From NCBI GenBank assembly GCA_947627985.1, contig CANQYD010000001.1, positions 62,001-126,000 of the forward strand: DNA of 64,000 nt. The letters are read 5' to 3'. Of this stretch, positions 1-9,656 are shown one piece after another. Numbering within the stretch: position 1 is the stretch's first letter; every line of letters starts with the position of its first letter. The position numbers were made by a program, and so were the translations under genes. Origin of the DNA: an uncultured Clostridia bacterium. Lineage in GTDB: Bacteria; Bacillota; Clostridia; Oscillospirales; Ruminococcaceae. Below the pieces are notes generated by a model, which was not told the origin of the DNA, searched no databases, and was given only the letters and a program-made list of their open reading frames with translations.

Positions 1-1
1 G

Positions 2-703
2 ATCGACAAGATCGCGAGAAAGTCGGAGAATGTATCCATCACCCGGGACGTCAGCGGCGAAGGCGTTCAGCAGGCTCTTCTGAAGATCATCGAGGGCACC
101 GTCTCAAACGTCCCTCCCCAAGGCGGCAGGAAGCACCCCGCGCAGGAGTTTATCCAGATCGATACCAAAAATATCCTCTTCATCTGCGGCGGAGCTTTTG
201 ACGGCATTGAGGATATTGTCCGCCGCAGGACCGACACTTCGACGGTCGGCTTCGGAGGACAGCTGAAACAGCCTGTCTCCTCGGCTGATATTTTAAAGAA
301 GATCACCCCGCAGGACCTTGTGAGATACGGTCTTATCCCCGAGCTAATCGGCAGGCTGCCGGTCATTACGGTTCTCGATCCCTTGGACGAAGAGGCGCTG
401 ATGAAGATTCTCACCGAGCCTAAAAACTCCCTTGAGAAGCAGTACAAAGCGCTCTTTGAGTATGACGGGATCGAGCTTCAGATCACAGACGAGGCAAAGC
501 GGGAGATTGCAAAAAAAGCCCTCGCCCAGAAAACCGGAGCAAGGGGGCTTCGCGCTATCGTCGAGGAAGCGCTTTTAAAGCCGATGTTTGAGACCCCGTC
601 GATGAGCGGCGTCAAGAAGGTCATCGTCACGCCGGAAGTGATCAGAGACGGCGCCGAGGTCATGATCGAGCGGAGCGAAGGCAAAAAGCTCAAAAAGGCA
701 TAA
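2..703 (+). CDS. clpX: ATP-dependent Clp protease ATP-binding subunit ClpX, C-terminal part (5' truncated by window)
   Basis: Frame 2 is open from the window edge: ...[16 protein letters not shown]...PPQGGRKHP...[10 protein letters not shown]...GARGLRAI(V/M)E, typical ClpX motifs. Confidence 0.95.
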   Translation: MDKIARKSENVSITRDVSGEGVQQALLKIIEGTVSNVPPQGGRKHPAQEFIQIDTKNILFICGGAFDGIEDIVRRRTDTSTVGFGGQLKQPVSSADILKKITPQDLVRYGLIPELIGRLPVITVLDPLDEEALMKILTEPKNSLEKQYKALFEYDGIELQITDEAKREIAKKALAQKTGARGLRAIVEEALLKPMFETPSMSGVKKVIVTPEVIRDGAEVMIERSEGKKLKKA

Positions 704-767
704 ATAATTGATAAAGGGGCATAAATTGCCCCTTTTGGCTTTAAATCAAAGTGAAAGGAGAGAGCGT

Positions 768-2033
768 ATGAACGTCCCTTTGGCTGATAGGATACGCCCG
801 AAAACCCTTGATGAGGTCGTCGGGCAGTCGCATATCCTCGGAAAGGGGAAACCCCTTCGCAGGATAATCGAGAGCGGAAGGATTCCCAACATGATCTTCT
901 ACGGAGCTTCGGGAGTCGGAAAGACCACGGTCGCCCGGATAATCGCAGAAAACGCCGGCATGAAGCTCTGCAAATTAAACGGCACTTCGGCTTCCGTGCA
1001 GGATATCAAGGACATCATCGCCGACACCGACACTCTTGACGGCTGCAACGGGATTTTACTCTATCTCGACGAGATTCAGTATCTGAACAAAAAGCAGCAG
1101 CAGTCGCTTTTGGAGCACATCGAAAACGGCAGGATCACGCTGATATCCTCCACCACCGAAAATCCCTATTTTTATGTGTATAACGCGATCATCAGCCGCT
1201 CTACCGTCTTTGAATTCAAGCCTATTTCGCCTTCCGAAGTGGTTCCCGCGATCGAACGGGCATTTAAGATTTGCGCGGAGGATTTAAATCTTCCCCTCGA
1301 CATCGAAGACGGCGTGACGGAATACATCGCAAGAGGCTGCGGCGGAGACGTGAGAAAATCCATCAACACGGTGGAGTTATGCGTTCTTAGTTCCGACGCG
1401 GACACAGCTCTTCATGTCACGCTTGAGACCGCAAAACTGCTTACCCAGCGCTCCAACATGCGCTACGACCGAGCGGGGGACGAGCACTACGACACACTCT
1501 CTGCGCTTCAGAAATCGATACGCGGCTCCGATGAAAACGCGGCGCTTCACTATGCGGCTCGGCTCTTGCAGACGGGGGACATAATCTCTTTGTGCAGGCG
1601 GCTTTTGGTGATAGCGGCAGAGGACATAGGTCTTGCGTATCCGATGGCGATACCGATAGTCAAAGCATGCGTTGACAGCGCCTTGCAGCTCGGAATGCCG
1701 GAGGCGAAAATCCCCCTTGCCGACGCTGTCGTACTCTTAGCTACGGCTCCCAAATCAAACAGCGGCAATGAGGCTATCATAGCGGCGCTTAAAGACCTCG
1801 ATAAATACGGCACTCCCGAGTTTCCGCGTCAGCTTCAGAACAAGCACTTCGACGGCGAAGGAGCCGAGGTCGCGGGTCAGAATTATCTTTATCCCCACGA
1901 CTTCCCGAACCACTGGGTGGAGCAGCAGTATCTCCCCGACATGTTAAAAGACCGGGTGTATTATATCTACGGCGAGAACAAGACCGAACAGGCGGCAAAG
2001 GCATATTGGGACGCGATCAAGAAAAAGAAATAG
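768..2033 (+). CDS. rarA: Replication-associated recombination protein A (MgsA/RarA AAA+ ATPase)
   Basis: MNVPLADRIRPKTLDEVVGQSHIL...FYGASGVGKTT...; GAAAGGAG SD upstream of ATG 768 (the track start at 708 is likely too early). Confidence 0.92.
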   Translation: MNVPLADRIRPKTLDEVVGQSHILGKGKPLRRIIESGRIPNMIFYGASGVGKTTVARIIAENAGMKLCKLNGTSASVQDIKDIIADTDTLDGCNGILLYLDEIQYLNKKQQQSLLEHIENGRITLISSTTENPYFYVYNAIISRSTVFEFKPISPSEVVPAIERAFKICAEDLNLPLDIEDGVTEYIARGCGGDVRKSINTVELCVLSSDADTALHVTLETAKLLTQRSNMRYDRAGDEHYDTLSALQKSIRGSDENAALHYAARLLQTGDIISLCRRLLVIAAEDIGLAYPMAIPIVKACVDSALQLGMPEAKIPLADAVVLLATAPKSNSGNEAIIAALKDLDKYGTPEFPRQLQNKHFDGEGAEVAGQNYLYPHDFPNHWVEQQYLPDMLKDRVYYIYGENKTEQAAKAYWDAIKKKK

Positions 2034-2948
2034 TTAAAACATGCTTTCGATGATCTTTCTGCACCCCTCCGGGGAATATCTCCAGTGCCGGATAACGCCT
2101 TCTCGGATAAAGTATTCGCATTTTTTATCCGGCTCGCCTTCGCAGACGTCGACGATAATGAGCTTTATCTTCATCTTCTCGGGGTTCACGGATTTGATAT
2201 AGACGCTTGCGGATTTCCCGACTGCTGCGCCTTCTTTGGGCTCGGCAAGACCCGCAAGGTTCGGGGTCAGCTCGACAAATACCCCGTAGCTCTCAACGCT
2301 TCTGATGATCCCCCTGACCGTCTCTCCCGCCGAGAACATCTCCGCGTTTTCCTCCCAAGTGCCGAGGAGCTCTTTATGTGAAAGATAAAACTTCTCCCCG
2401 TCGTAGTCCTTTAGGATCGCCTTGATCCTGTCTCCGACGGAAAATCGGTCGGACGGGTGACTGATCCTTGATACGGATATCGCGTCGATCGGGATCATCG
2501 AGCTTATCCCGCACCCGATATCTACAAAGCACCCGAACTGCTCAAGATGGGTGACAGTCGCGTCGATGATCTCCCCGATATTAAGTTTTAAAAGCCTTTC
2601 CTCAAGGCACCGCTGCTGCGCTTCCCTTCGGGATAATATCGCCACGGGACAGCCGCCGTCTTCAACGATTTCCTTGACCGTAAAGCATACCGGCTTTCCC
2701 ACTCTTGATATGATGGCGATGTCCTTTGTCCTTCCCTCTTTGATGCCTAATGCGCATTCCTCGCGCGGGATCACGGCTTTGCAGCTGGGAAGGGATATAT
2801 AAAGATCATGCGATGAAGAGCAGCTTTCGGCTTGGGCTTCGAGGATAACGCCCTTTTGCATGGCGATCTCAAGCGCCTCGGGGCTTTTTAAATATTCAAG
2901 ATTCTCCTCGCTGCCAATTAGCCCTCCCTCGGGCAGATATGTATTCAT
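2034..2948 (-). CDS. S1 RNA-binding domain protein (ribosomal protein S1-like)
   Basis: At least two S1-like repeats (GEIIDATVTHLEQFGCFVDIGCGISSMIPI; GETVRGIIRSVESYGVFVELTPNLAGL). Confidence 0.85.
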   Translation of the reverse strand: MNTYLPEGGLIGSEENLEYLKSPEALEIAMQKGVILEAQAESCSSSHDLYISLPSCKAVIPREECALGIKEGRTKDIAIISRVGKPVCFTVKEIVEDGGCPVAILSRREAQQRCLEERLLKLNIGEIIDATVTHLEQFGCFVDIGCGISSMIPIDAISVSRISHPSDRFSVGDRIKAILKDYDGEKFYLSHKELLGTWEENAEMFSAGETVRGIIRSVESYGVFVELTPNLAGLAEPKEGAAVGKSASVYIKSVNPEKMKIKLIIVDVCEGEPDKKCEYFIREGVIRHWRYSPEGCRKIIESMF

Positions 2949-3091
2949 TTTCCGTCATTCCTTTCGTTTCGCGATTTGTATAATTCTATGCCCCGGCTTC
3001 GGAAAATAGAATTTACGGGGGCTGTTTTAAATAATTTTGGTTGCATTTTGATAAGCGCTGTGCTATACTTATATAAAAATGGGAGACAGCG

Positions 3092-3844
3092 ATGAACCCT
3101 AAGTTTAAAAATCTTAAAAGAATAGAATTTTCCGTCACCTACTCCTGCCCCGGCAGATGCATTCACTGCTCGGAAGCGGGAAAGGGCAGCGAAGAGCATA
3201 TCTCGGGCGAAGCGGGAGCAAGGGCTGTCAAAAGGCTCGCGGAGATTTATGATATAAAATCCCTTATGTGCTTCGGCGGGGAGCCGCTTTTATACCCCGA
3301 CGACGCGTTTAAGATATTTTCAGCAGGCAGGGACTCACATATCCCTAAAATCCAGATAATCACAAACGGCTGTTTTTCCCGCTCGGATCAAATTATCGAA
3401 AAGACCGCTCACGGGCTCTTAGAAAGCGGCTGCAACAATGTCCTGATATCCGCTGACGCCTTCCATCAGGAAAATCTTCCGCTTGAGACCGTCATGAAGT
3501 TCGGGATATTGATATCCTCCCTCCTTCCCGGCTCGGTGAATGTCAGCCCCGCGTGGATAAAAGGTCCCGACGGGGACAATCCCTATGATAAAAAGACCGC
3601 GGAAATAATTAAAAAGTTTAACGATATCGGCATACCGTCGGGCAAGGGAAACATCATCTTCCCCGCGGGCAACGCCATAAAATATCTCGGGGAATATTTT
3701 GACCCCGAAAAGACCTACATAAACCCCTATGAGGAGGACCCGCGCGACATAAAAACCGTCTCGATAAACCCCGACGGAAGCTTATTCGGGGGAAATATCT
3801 ATCAGGACGACGCCGCCGAAATCTTAGAAAATTACCGGGAGTGA
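3092..3844 (+). CDS. Radical SAM protein, substrate unknown
   Basis: CPGRCIHC (CX3CX2C) near the N-terminus, GGEPLL motif; TTGCAT-17-TATACT promoter upstream. Confidence 0.8.
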   Translation: MNPKFKNLKRIEFSVTYSCPGRCIHCSEAGKGSEEHISGEAGARAVKRLAEIYDIKSLMCFGGEPLLYPDDAFKIFSAGRDSHIPKIQIITNGCFSRSDQIIEKTAHGLLESGCNNVLISADAFHQENLPLETVMKFGILISSLLPGSVNVSPAWIKGPDGDNPYDKKTAEIIKKFNDIGIPSGKGNIIFPAGNAIKYLGEYFDPEKTYINPYEEDPRDIKTVSINPDGSLFGGNIYQDDAAEILENYRE

Positions 3845-3850
3845 AGCATT

Positions 3851-4054
3851 TTGGATATCAAAAAGGGCGATCTGCTCACTATGAAGAAAAAGCACCCCTG
3901 CGGCTCGGATAAAATGCTTGTTTTGCGCTCGGGAATGGATTTTAAGCTGCGGTGCGAGGGCTGCGGCAGGGAGTTTATGATAATAAGATCAAAAGCCGAA
4001 AAGAACGTCCGAGCGGTGGACAGAACGAAAAGAGAAGAGCAAACCGAGGAGTAA
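3851..4054 (+). CDS. DUF951 family protein
   Basis: MKKKHPCGSDKMLVLRSGMDFKLRCEGCGREFMIIRSKAEK; TTG start. Confidence 0.8.
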   Translation: MDIKKGDLLTMKKKHPCGSDKMLVLRSGMDFKLRCEGCGREFMIIRSKAEKNVRAVDRTKREEQTEE

Positions 4055-4057
4055 TTT

Positions 4058-5131
4058 ATGTTTGAGAAGCTAACGGCACTTTACGATAAATATCAGCAGA
4101 TAAGCGAGCGGCTCGTCCAGCCGGAGACGGTCGGAAATCCCGCGCTTTACCGCGATCTGATGAAGGAATATTCCCAGCTCACGCCGATAATCGAGAAATA
4201 TAAGGAATATCTTTCAGCTGAGAGCGCCTTAAAAGAGGCGGAGGAACTGCGAAAGAGCGAGAGCGACCGCGATTTTTTGGAGATGATCGACGAGCAGTAC
4301 AACTCCGCAAAAGAGGACATGAAGAGGATCACCGAGGAATTAAAAATCCTTCTTTTGCCGAAAGACCCTAACGACAGCCGAAGCGTCATCATGGAGATAA
4401 GAGCGGGCGCCGGGGGCGAGGAAGCCGCGCTCTTTGCGCATTCTATGATGAGAATGTACACTCTTTATGCCGACTCCAAGCACTGGAAGGTCGAGGTTCT
4501 TAACATGAACGAGACCGAGCTCGGCGGTGTAAAAGAGGCTGCGTTTTCGGTCGAGGGCGACGGGGTATATTCAAGATTAAAGTACGAAAGCGGGGTACAT
4601 CGGGTCCAACGCGTCCCCGAGACGGAATCCCAAGGAAGAATACAGACCTCGACCGCAACCGTCGCGGTCCTTCCCGAAGCCGAAAATGCCGAGATACAGA
4701 TCGATGATAAAGATTTAAAGATAGACGTTTTCCGCTCATCGGGCGCGGGAGGTCAGCATATCAACAAGACGGAGTCGGCTGTCAGAATCACCCATCTCCC
4801 GACGGGTCTTGTGGTGGAATGTCAGGACGAGCGGAGCCAGCAGAAAAACCGCGAGCGCGCCATGAAAGTGCTCTGCTCACGCCTTTTGGAGAGAAAGCAA
4901 GCCGAGCTTGATCAGGCATACGCAAGCGAGAGGCGCTCACAGATCGGCACGGGCGACCGATCCGAGAGGATAAGGACATATAACTTCCCCGAGAGCAGGG
5001 TCTCGGACCATCGTATCGGGCTGACATTATATAAACTCGACCAGATTTTAAACGGCTCGCTCGACGAGATCATCGACGCTCTTGCGACGGCTGATCAGGC
5101 GGCAAAGCTTGCGAAAGAGGAAGAAAATTGA
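4058..5131 (+). CDS. prfA: Peptide chain release factor 1
   Basis: GGQ motif in SSGAGGQHINKTESAVRITHLPTGLVVECQDERSQQKNR. Confidence 0.97.
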   Translation: MFEKLTALYDKYQQISERLVQPETVGNPALYRDLMKEYSQLTPIIEKYKEYLSAESALKEAEELRKSESDRDFLEMIDEQYNSAKEDMKRITEELKILLLPKDPNDSRSVIMEIRAGAGGEEAALFAHSMMRMYTLYADSKHWKVEVLNMNETELGGVKEAAFSVEGDGVYSRLKYESGVHRVQRVPETESQGRIQTSTATVAVLPEAENAEIQIDDKDLKIDVFRSSGAGGQHINKTESAVRITHLPTGLVVECQDERSQQKNRERAMKVLCSRLLERKQAELDQAYASERRSQIGTGDRSERIRTYNFPESRVSDHRIGLTLYKLDQILNGSLDEIIDALATADQAAKLAKEEEN

Positions 5132-6150
5132 TAACGGAAACGGTTTTGCCGTCGGAAAGAGGCATAAGGCGAGCGGCTGAGATCATTAAAAGGGGAGACG
5201 TCGTCGCCTTCCCTACAGAGACGGTCTACGGTCTCGGCGCAAATGCACTTGATGAAGCGGCAGTGAAAAAAATTTTTGTGGCAAAGGGTAGACCCGCAGA
5301 CAACCCGCTTATAGTTCACATCAGCAGTCTTGACATGATGGAGACGGTCGCCGCGGATATTCCGGCTGAAGCGTATAAACTTGCCGAGCGCTTTTGGGCG
5401 GGTCCTTTGACAGTGGTCTTAAAAAAATCATCATCCGTCCCGTCCGTCACAAGCGGCGGGCTTGACACCGTCGGCATACGTTTTCCCTCCCATCCCGCCG
5501 CAAAGAGGCTGATAGAGCTTTCCGGGGTTCCGATCGCGGCTCCTTCGGCGAATTTATCGGGAAGCCCTTCCCCAACGACCTTTAAAAGGGTTTATGAAGA
5601 CATGAACGGTCGGGTGCCGATGATCATAAACGGCGGAAGCTGTGAATTCGGCGTGGAATCGACGGTAGTTTCTTTGAATAACGGCTGCGCGAGGATTTTA
5701 AGACCGGGTGCCGTAACCAAGGAAATGCTTGAGCAGGTCATAAAAAACGTGACCGTGGACCCGGGGGTACTCAGTGAACTCCCGGAGGGCGCAAAGGTCC
5801 GTTCCCCCGGCATGAAATACAAGCACTACGCTCCCAAGGCGAAGGTGATAATCGTCGCGGGAAGTCTTGAGGCATATCGGGAATATGTCCGCAGACACGC
5901 CAAAGAGCGCGACTTTTGCCTTTTGTTTGACAAGAGCGAGCGCATACCCGGCATTCATTATCTAACCTACGGCAGCACCGCTAAGGAGCAGGCTCACAGG
6001 CTTTTTGAAGCGCTCAGAAATCTTGACGCAAAGGGCGCCGAGACGGTCTATGCGCGCTGCCCCGACGCCTCGGGAATGGGTCTTGCGGTTTATAACAGAA
6101 TCCTGCGCTCAGCCGGGTTCAACATTGTAGAGGCAGAAAATGGAGAATAA
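5128..6150 (+). CDS. Threonylcarbamoyl-AMP synthase (Sua5/YwlC type)
   Basis: FPTETVYGLGANA...KGRPADNPLIVHI...RSPGMKYKHYAPKA; overlaps prfA stop. Confidence 0.95.
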   Translation: MITETVLPSERGIRRAAEIIKRGDVVAFPTETVYGLGANALDEAAVKKIFVAKGRPADNPLIVHISSLDMMETVAADIPAEAYKLAERFWAGPLTVVLKKSSSVPSVTSGGLDTVGIRFPSHPAAKRLIELSGVPIAAPSANLSGSPSPTTFKRVYEDMNGRVPMIINGGSCEFGVESTVVSLNNGCARILRPGAVTKEMLEQVIKNVTVDPGVLSELPEGAKVRSPGMKYKHYAPKAKVIIVAGSLEAYREYVRRHAKERDFCLLFDKSERIPGIHYLTYGSTAKEQAHRLFEALRNLDAKGAETVYARCPDASGMGLAVYNRILRSAGFNIVEAENGE

Positions 6151-6748
6151 AATTGCTATAATCGGGTTGACGGGTCAGAGCGGAGCCGGAAAATCCACGG
6201 CTTCAAATATCTTCCGAAGCTTGAATATCCCGGTGATAGACTGCGACGGAATCTCCCGAAAAGTCTCGGAATTTCCGGATTTTCTTGAAGCCGTCGATGC
6301 CGACTTCCCGGGCTATACCGATGAAAACGGGCTTAAACGCCGCGAATTCGGAAATCTTGTATTTAACGATCGCGAAAAGCTCAGACGTTACGGCGAGATC
6401 ATCTTCCCGCTGATAAAAAAGGAGATTTTCAAGGAGATCGATACCCTCGAAAAATCCGGTGAAAAGCTCGTGATCCTCGACGCGCCGACCCTCTTTGAGA
6501 GCGGAATGAGCGGCGTTTGCGAGTATATCGTCAGCGTGATTGCGCCTTTGGATTTAAAAATCAAGAGGATTTTGGAGCGCGACGGGATACCGGTCGAATT
6601 TGCGCAGTCGAGGCTTTCGAGCCAATATTCCGAAAAATTTTTCTACGACCGATCCGACGCCGTTTTGGTGAACGACGGGGGAGTGGAGGAATTTACCGAA
6701 AAAGTTACAAATCTTGCAAAAACGCTCAGGGAGAAATTTGATGTCTAA
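6140..6748 (+). CDS. coaE: Dephospho-CoA kinase
   Basis: IGLTGQSGAGKSTASNIF...DCDGISRKV; VILDAPTLFESG. Confidence 0.92.
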   Translation: MENKIAIIGLTGQSGAGKSTASNIFRSLNIPVIDCDGISRKVSEFPDFLEAVDADFPGYTDENGLKRREFGNLVFNDREKLRRYGEIIFPLIKKEIFKEIDTLEKSGEKLVILDAPTLFESGMSGVCEYIVSVIAPLDLKIKRILERDGIPVEFAQSRLSSQYSEKFFYDRSDAVLVNDGGVEEFTEKVTNLAKTLREKFDV

Positions 6749-7298
6749 AAGGTTCAGAGCGCTGATTTTGCTGATGATTTTCGTTCTCATAGCAGGTTGG
6801 TTTTTGATATTTTACATGCCCGACAAGGCTGCGGAATACATCTATCAGACGGATTTTGAGGAATATGTGGAAAAATATTCCGATGAATTCAATGTCGATC
6901 CGGCGCTCGTCTACGCCGTCATAAAAGTCGAGTCAAACTTCAATCCGTCGGCTGTTTCGGACGTCGGAGCGATAGGGCTTATGCAGATGATCGAGGACAG
7001 CTTCGACTGGGTCGCGTGGAAATTGGGTCGCGACGATCTTGATTATGAGGACCTCTACGACCCGGAGTACGCGGTGATGTTCGGGAGCTACATGGTCGGC
7101 TATCTCTATGACAGATACAAAAGCGTGGAGCTGACGGCAGCCGCATATCACGCGGGCATGGGAAAGGTCGACGAGTGGATAGAATCGGGACTTGTGGACC
7201 CGCAAAACGTCGATATCTCCGACATCAGCGGCAAAAACACCGCGCACTATGTCTCAAAGATTTTAAGGGCATATGAGCACTATAAAAAGAGCGAGTAA
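6741..7298 (+). CDS. Lytic transglycosylase (SLT domain), membrane-anchored
   Basis: FNVDPALVYAVIKVESNFNPSAVSDVGAIGLMQM...; N-terminal TM; ATG 6741. Confidence 0.9.
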   Translation: MSKRFRALILLMIFVLIAGWFLIFYMPDKAAEYIYQTDFEEYVEKYSDEFNVDPALVYAVIKVESNFNPSAVSDVGAIGLMQMIEDSFDWVAWKLGRDDLDYEDLYDPEYAVMFGSYMVGYLYDRYKSVELTAAAYHAGMGKVDEWIESGLVDPQNVDISDISGKNTAHYVSKILRAYEHYKKSE

Positions 7299-7319
7299 CC
7301 TTTTGGGGAGGTGCATATA

Positions 7320-8006
7320 TTGAATATTTCAAATAACATACTTAAACATTATCTGAAAAACGTATACTTTATCACCGGCACAGCCTACGCCGGCAAATCG
7401 ACGACGGTAAAGATGCTTGCCGAAAGATATGACATGATCTTCTGCGGAGAAAATTATCACAGCAAAGTGTCCGATAATGTGGCTTCTCCCGACTTTCAGC
7501 CGGATATCTACTATCTCAATAATCTTACGGATTGGAAGGATTTTGTAAGCCGATCTCCCGAGGAATATGAGCGATGGGCTTTCAGCGTGAGCAGGGAAGC
7601 CGCGGAATTTGAAGTCGCAGAGCTTATATCGGTATCAAAAGACAGGAAAGTTATCGTGGACACCAACATTCCGGTCGATTTGCTGAAGGAAATATCCGAT
7701 TATAATCATGTTTGCATAATGCTCTGTCCGCAGGCTATGAGCGTTGAGCGGTTCTTTGAGCGCGACGATCCCGAAAAGCAGTTTTTGTTGAATGTCATCA
7801 GGAGCTGCGACGACCCCGAAGCCGTTATGGATAATTACCGCCGCGGGCTTGCACTGATAAACAGTAAAAAGCATTATGATGAATTAGCCGACAGCGGATT
7901 TTTCACGGTGGTGAGGGAAGACGGCGGTGAAGATACCAGAGAAGAAGTCTGTAATCTGATTGCAAAACATTTTGGATTATACCAAATGGATATAGAAAGG
8001 AATTGA
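7320..8006 (+). CDS. P-loop NTPase/kinase-like protein, unknown function
   Basis: Walker A-like ITGTAYAGKSTTVKML; GGGGAGG SD placed for a TTG start at 7320 rather than GTG 7311. Confidence 0.6.
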   Translation: MNISNNILKHYLKNVYFITGTAYAGKSTTVKMLAERYDMIFCGENYHSKVSDNVASPDFQPDIYYLNNLTDWKDFVSRSPEEYERWAFSVSREAAEFEVAELISVSKDRKVIVDTNIPVDLLKEISDYNHVCIMLCPQAMSVERFFERDDPEKQFLLNVIRSCDDPEAVMDNYRRGLALINSKKHYDELADSGFFTVVREDGGEDTREEVCNLIAKHFGLYQMDIERN

Positions 8007-9415
8007 TAAAAATGTCAAAAGATGAGAAATCAATCGGCAAAACGCTTGAGGAAAAGCTTCTTTCAAAGCGCAAAAGCGGGCTTTTGAAACTGTCCGACGA
8101 GGAGATCGCCGAGGCTGACGCCTTCTGCGAGGGCTATATGCGCTTCCTCGACGACTCAAAGACCGAGCGCGAGGCGGTCACCTCCGCCATCGCCCTTGCC
8201 GAGGCAAACGGCTTCATGCCCTTTGATCCCAAGGCAAATTATTCCGCGGGAGACAAAATCTACTACAGCAACCGCGGAAAGAGTGTGATCTTCTGTGTGA
8301 TCGGTACCCAGCCCCTCGAAAACGGTACAAGGGTATTGGCGGCGCACATCGACTCGCCGAGGCTCGATTTAAAGCAGCACCCGCTCTATGAGTCAAGCGA
8401 TCTTGCGCTTTTGAAGACGCATTACTACGGCGGAATCCGCAAGTATCAGTGGGTGACGATCCCGCTTGCACTTCACGGCGTGATCTGCAAATCCGACGGA
8501 ACAACGGTCACCGTCAACATCGGCGAGGACGATAACGATCCCGTCTTTGTCATCACCGATCTTCTTCCCCACCTTGCGCAGGAGCAGTCCAAGAGATCGC
8601 TCGGCGAAGGCATCAAGGGCGAGGAGCTGAATGTCGTGATCGGCAGCCGACCCTTTAAGGACGACGAAGTCTCCGAGAAGGTCAAGCTCAACATCATGCG
8701 GATTTTAAACGAGAAATACGGCGTCGTCGAGGAAGATTTTCTCTCGGCTGAGCTTGAGATGGTGCCCGCCTTCAAGGCAAGAAATGTCGGTCTCGACTGC
8801 GGTCTCATCGGCGCTTACGGTCAGGACGACCGCGTCTGCGCATATCCCGCTCTTGAGGCGATTTTGGATTGCGATAACCCCGAGTACACTGCGATCGCCG
8901 TCCTCACCGACAAGGAAGAGATCGGTTCGACCGGAAATACCGGTCTGCGCGCCGCATATCTTAAAAACTTCATCTCTATGCTTGCAGACATGGCTGACGT
9001 CCCGGATTATACGGTCATCACGAACTCCAAGTGCCTCTCGGCAGACGTCACCGCAGGCTTTGATCCGACCTTCCCGGAAGTCGCCGATCAGCGCAATTTC
9101 AGCTGCTGCAATCAGGGCGTTGCGATGTGCAAATACACCGGCTCCCGCGGAAAGAGCGGCTGCAACGACGCCAACGCGGAGTTTGTCGGGTATGTCAGGA
9201 ATGTTTTTGATTCCAACGGCGTCATCTGGCAGACGGGCGAGCTCGGAAGGGTTGACCTCGGCGGAGGCGGAACCGTCGCCTGCTATATCGCGGAGCTCGG
9301 CATGGACGTTGTGGACATCGGCGTGCCGGTGCTTTGCATGCACGCGCCCTATGAGCTTACCGCAAAACTGGACGTCTACATGGCATACAAGGGCTTTTCT
9401 GCTTTCATAAAGTAA
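8003..9415 (+). CDS. M18 family aminopeptidase
   Basis: RVLAAHIDSPRLDLKQHPLYES...; DKEEIGSTGNTG; start may be ATG 8012. Confidence 0.92.
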   Translation: MIKMSKDEKSIGKTLEEKLLSKRKSGLLKLSDEEIAEADAFCEGYMRFLDDSKTEREAVTSAIALAEANGFMPFDPKANYSAGDKIYYSNRGKSVIFCVIGTQPLENGTRVLAAHIDSPRLDLKQHPLYESSDLALLKTHYYGGIRKYQWVTIPLALHGVICKSDGTTVTVNIGEDDNDPVFVITDLLPHLAQEQSKRSLGEGIKGEELNVVIGSRPFKDDEVSEKVKLNIMRILNEKYGVVEEDFLSAELEMVPAFKARNVGLDCGLIGAYGQDDRVCAYPALEAILDCDNPEYTAIAVLTDKEEIGSTGNTGLRAAYLKNFISMLADMADVPDYTVITNSKCLSADVTAGFDPTFPEVADQRNFSCCNQGVAMCKYTGSRGKSGCNDANAEFVGYVRNVFDSNGVIWQTGELGRVDLGGGGTVACYIAELGMDVVDIGVPVLCMHAPYELTAKLDVYMAYKGFSAFIK

Positions 9416-9448
9416 TCTCTCAGCGACCTTTGCAGGGGAGGGGACTAT

Positions 9449-9530
9449 CGGGCGAAGCCCCAGCCGATCGAAGATCGGCTGGCAGCCGCCTTCGGCGGCT
9501 GCCGTCCGCTTCGCGGACGGGCTTCGCCCG
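9449..9530. repeat. Cloverleaf-like palindrome: 12-bp closing stem around three consecutive perfect hairpins
   Basis: CGGGCGAAGCCC (9449-9460) pairs with GGGCTTCGCCCG (9519-9530); inside are CAGCCGATCgaaGATCGGCTG, GCAGCCGCCttcGGCGGCTGC, CGTCCGCttcGCGGACG. Confidence 0.85.
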
Positions 9531-9564
9531 GATCCCTCCTCCCGCACCCAACCCATATCCCCCC

Positions 9565-9590
9565 ACCGGAGCCTCCCTCCGGTATTTTTT
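9565..9590 (+). terminator. Rho-independent terminator after aminopeptidase
   Basis: ACCGGAG-cctcc-CTCCGGT followed by ATTTTTT. Confidence 0.75.
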
Positions 9591-9604
9591 ATGCCCGGAT
9601 TCCT

Positions 9605-9611
9605 TTCGACA
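9605..9611 (-). promoter_or_regulatory. Candidate Spo0A box (0A box) upstream of spoIIGA
   Basis: TTCGACA is the exact reverse complement of the 0A-box consensus TGTCGAA, ~50 bp upstream of spoIIGA. Confidence 0.5.
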
Positions 9612-9656
9612 ACATTCCCGCATTCGGGGTAGTAAACTTGTCTTTGGGTGAAGCGA

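Noticed and set aside
8705-9556. 283-aa antisense ORF opposite the M18 aminopeptidase, plus a 218-aa alternative-frame ORF at 8754-9410
   Set aside because: Both are shadows of strong codon bias in the real gene; no SD and low-complexity Arg/Ser- or Ala-rich translations.
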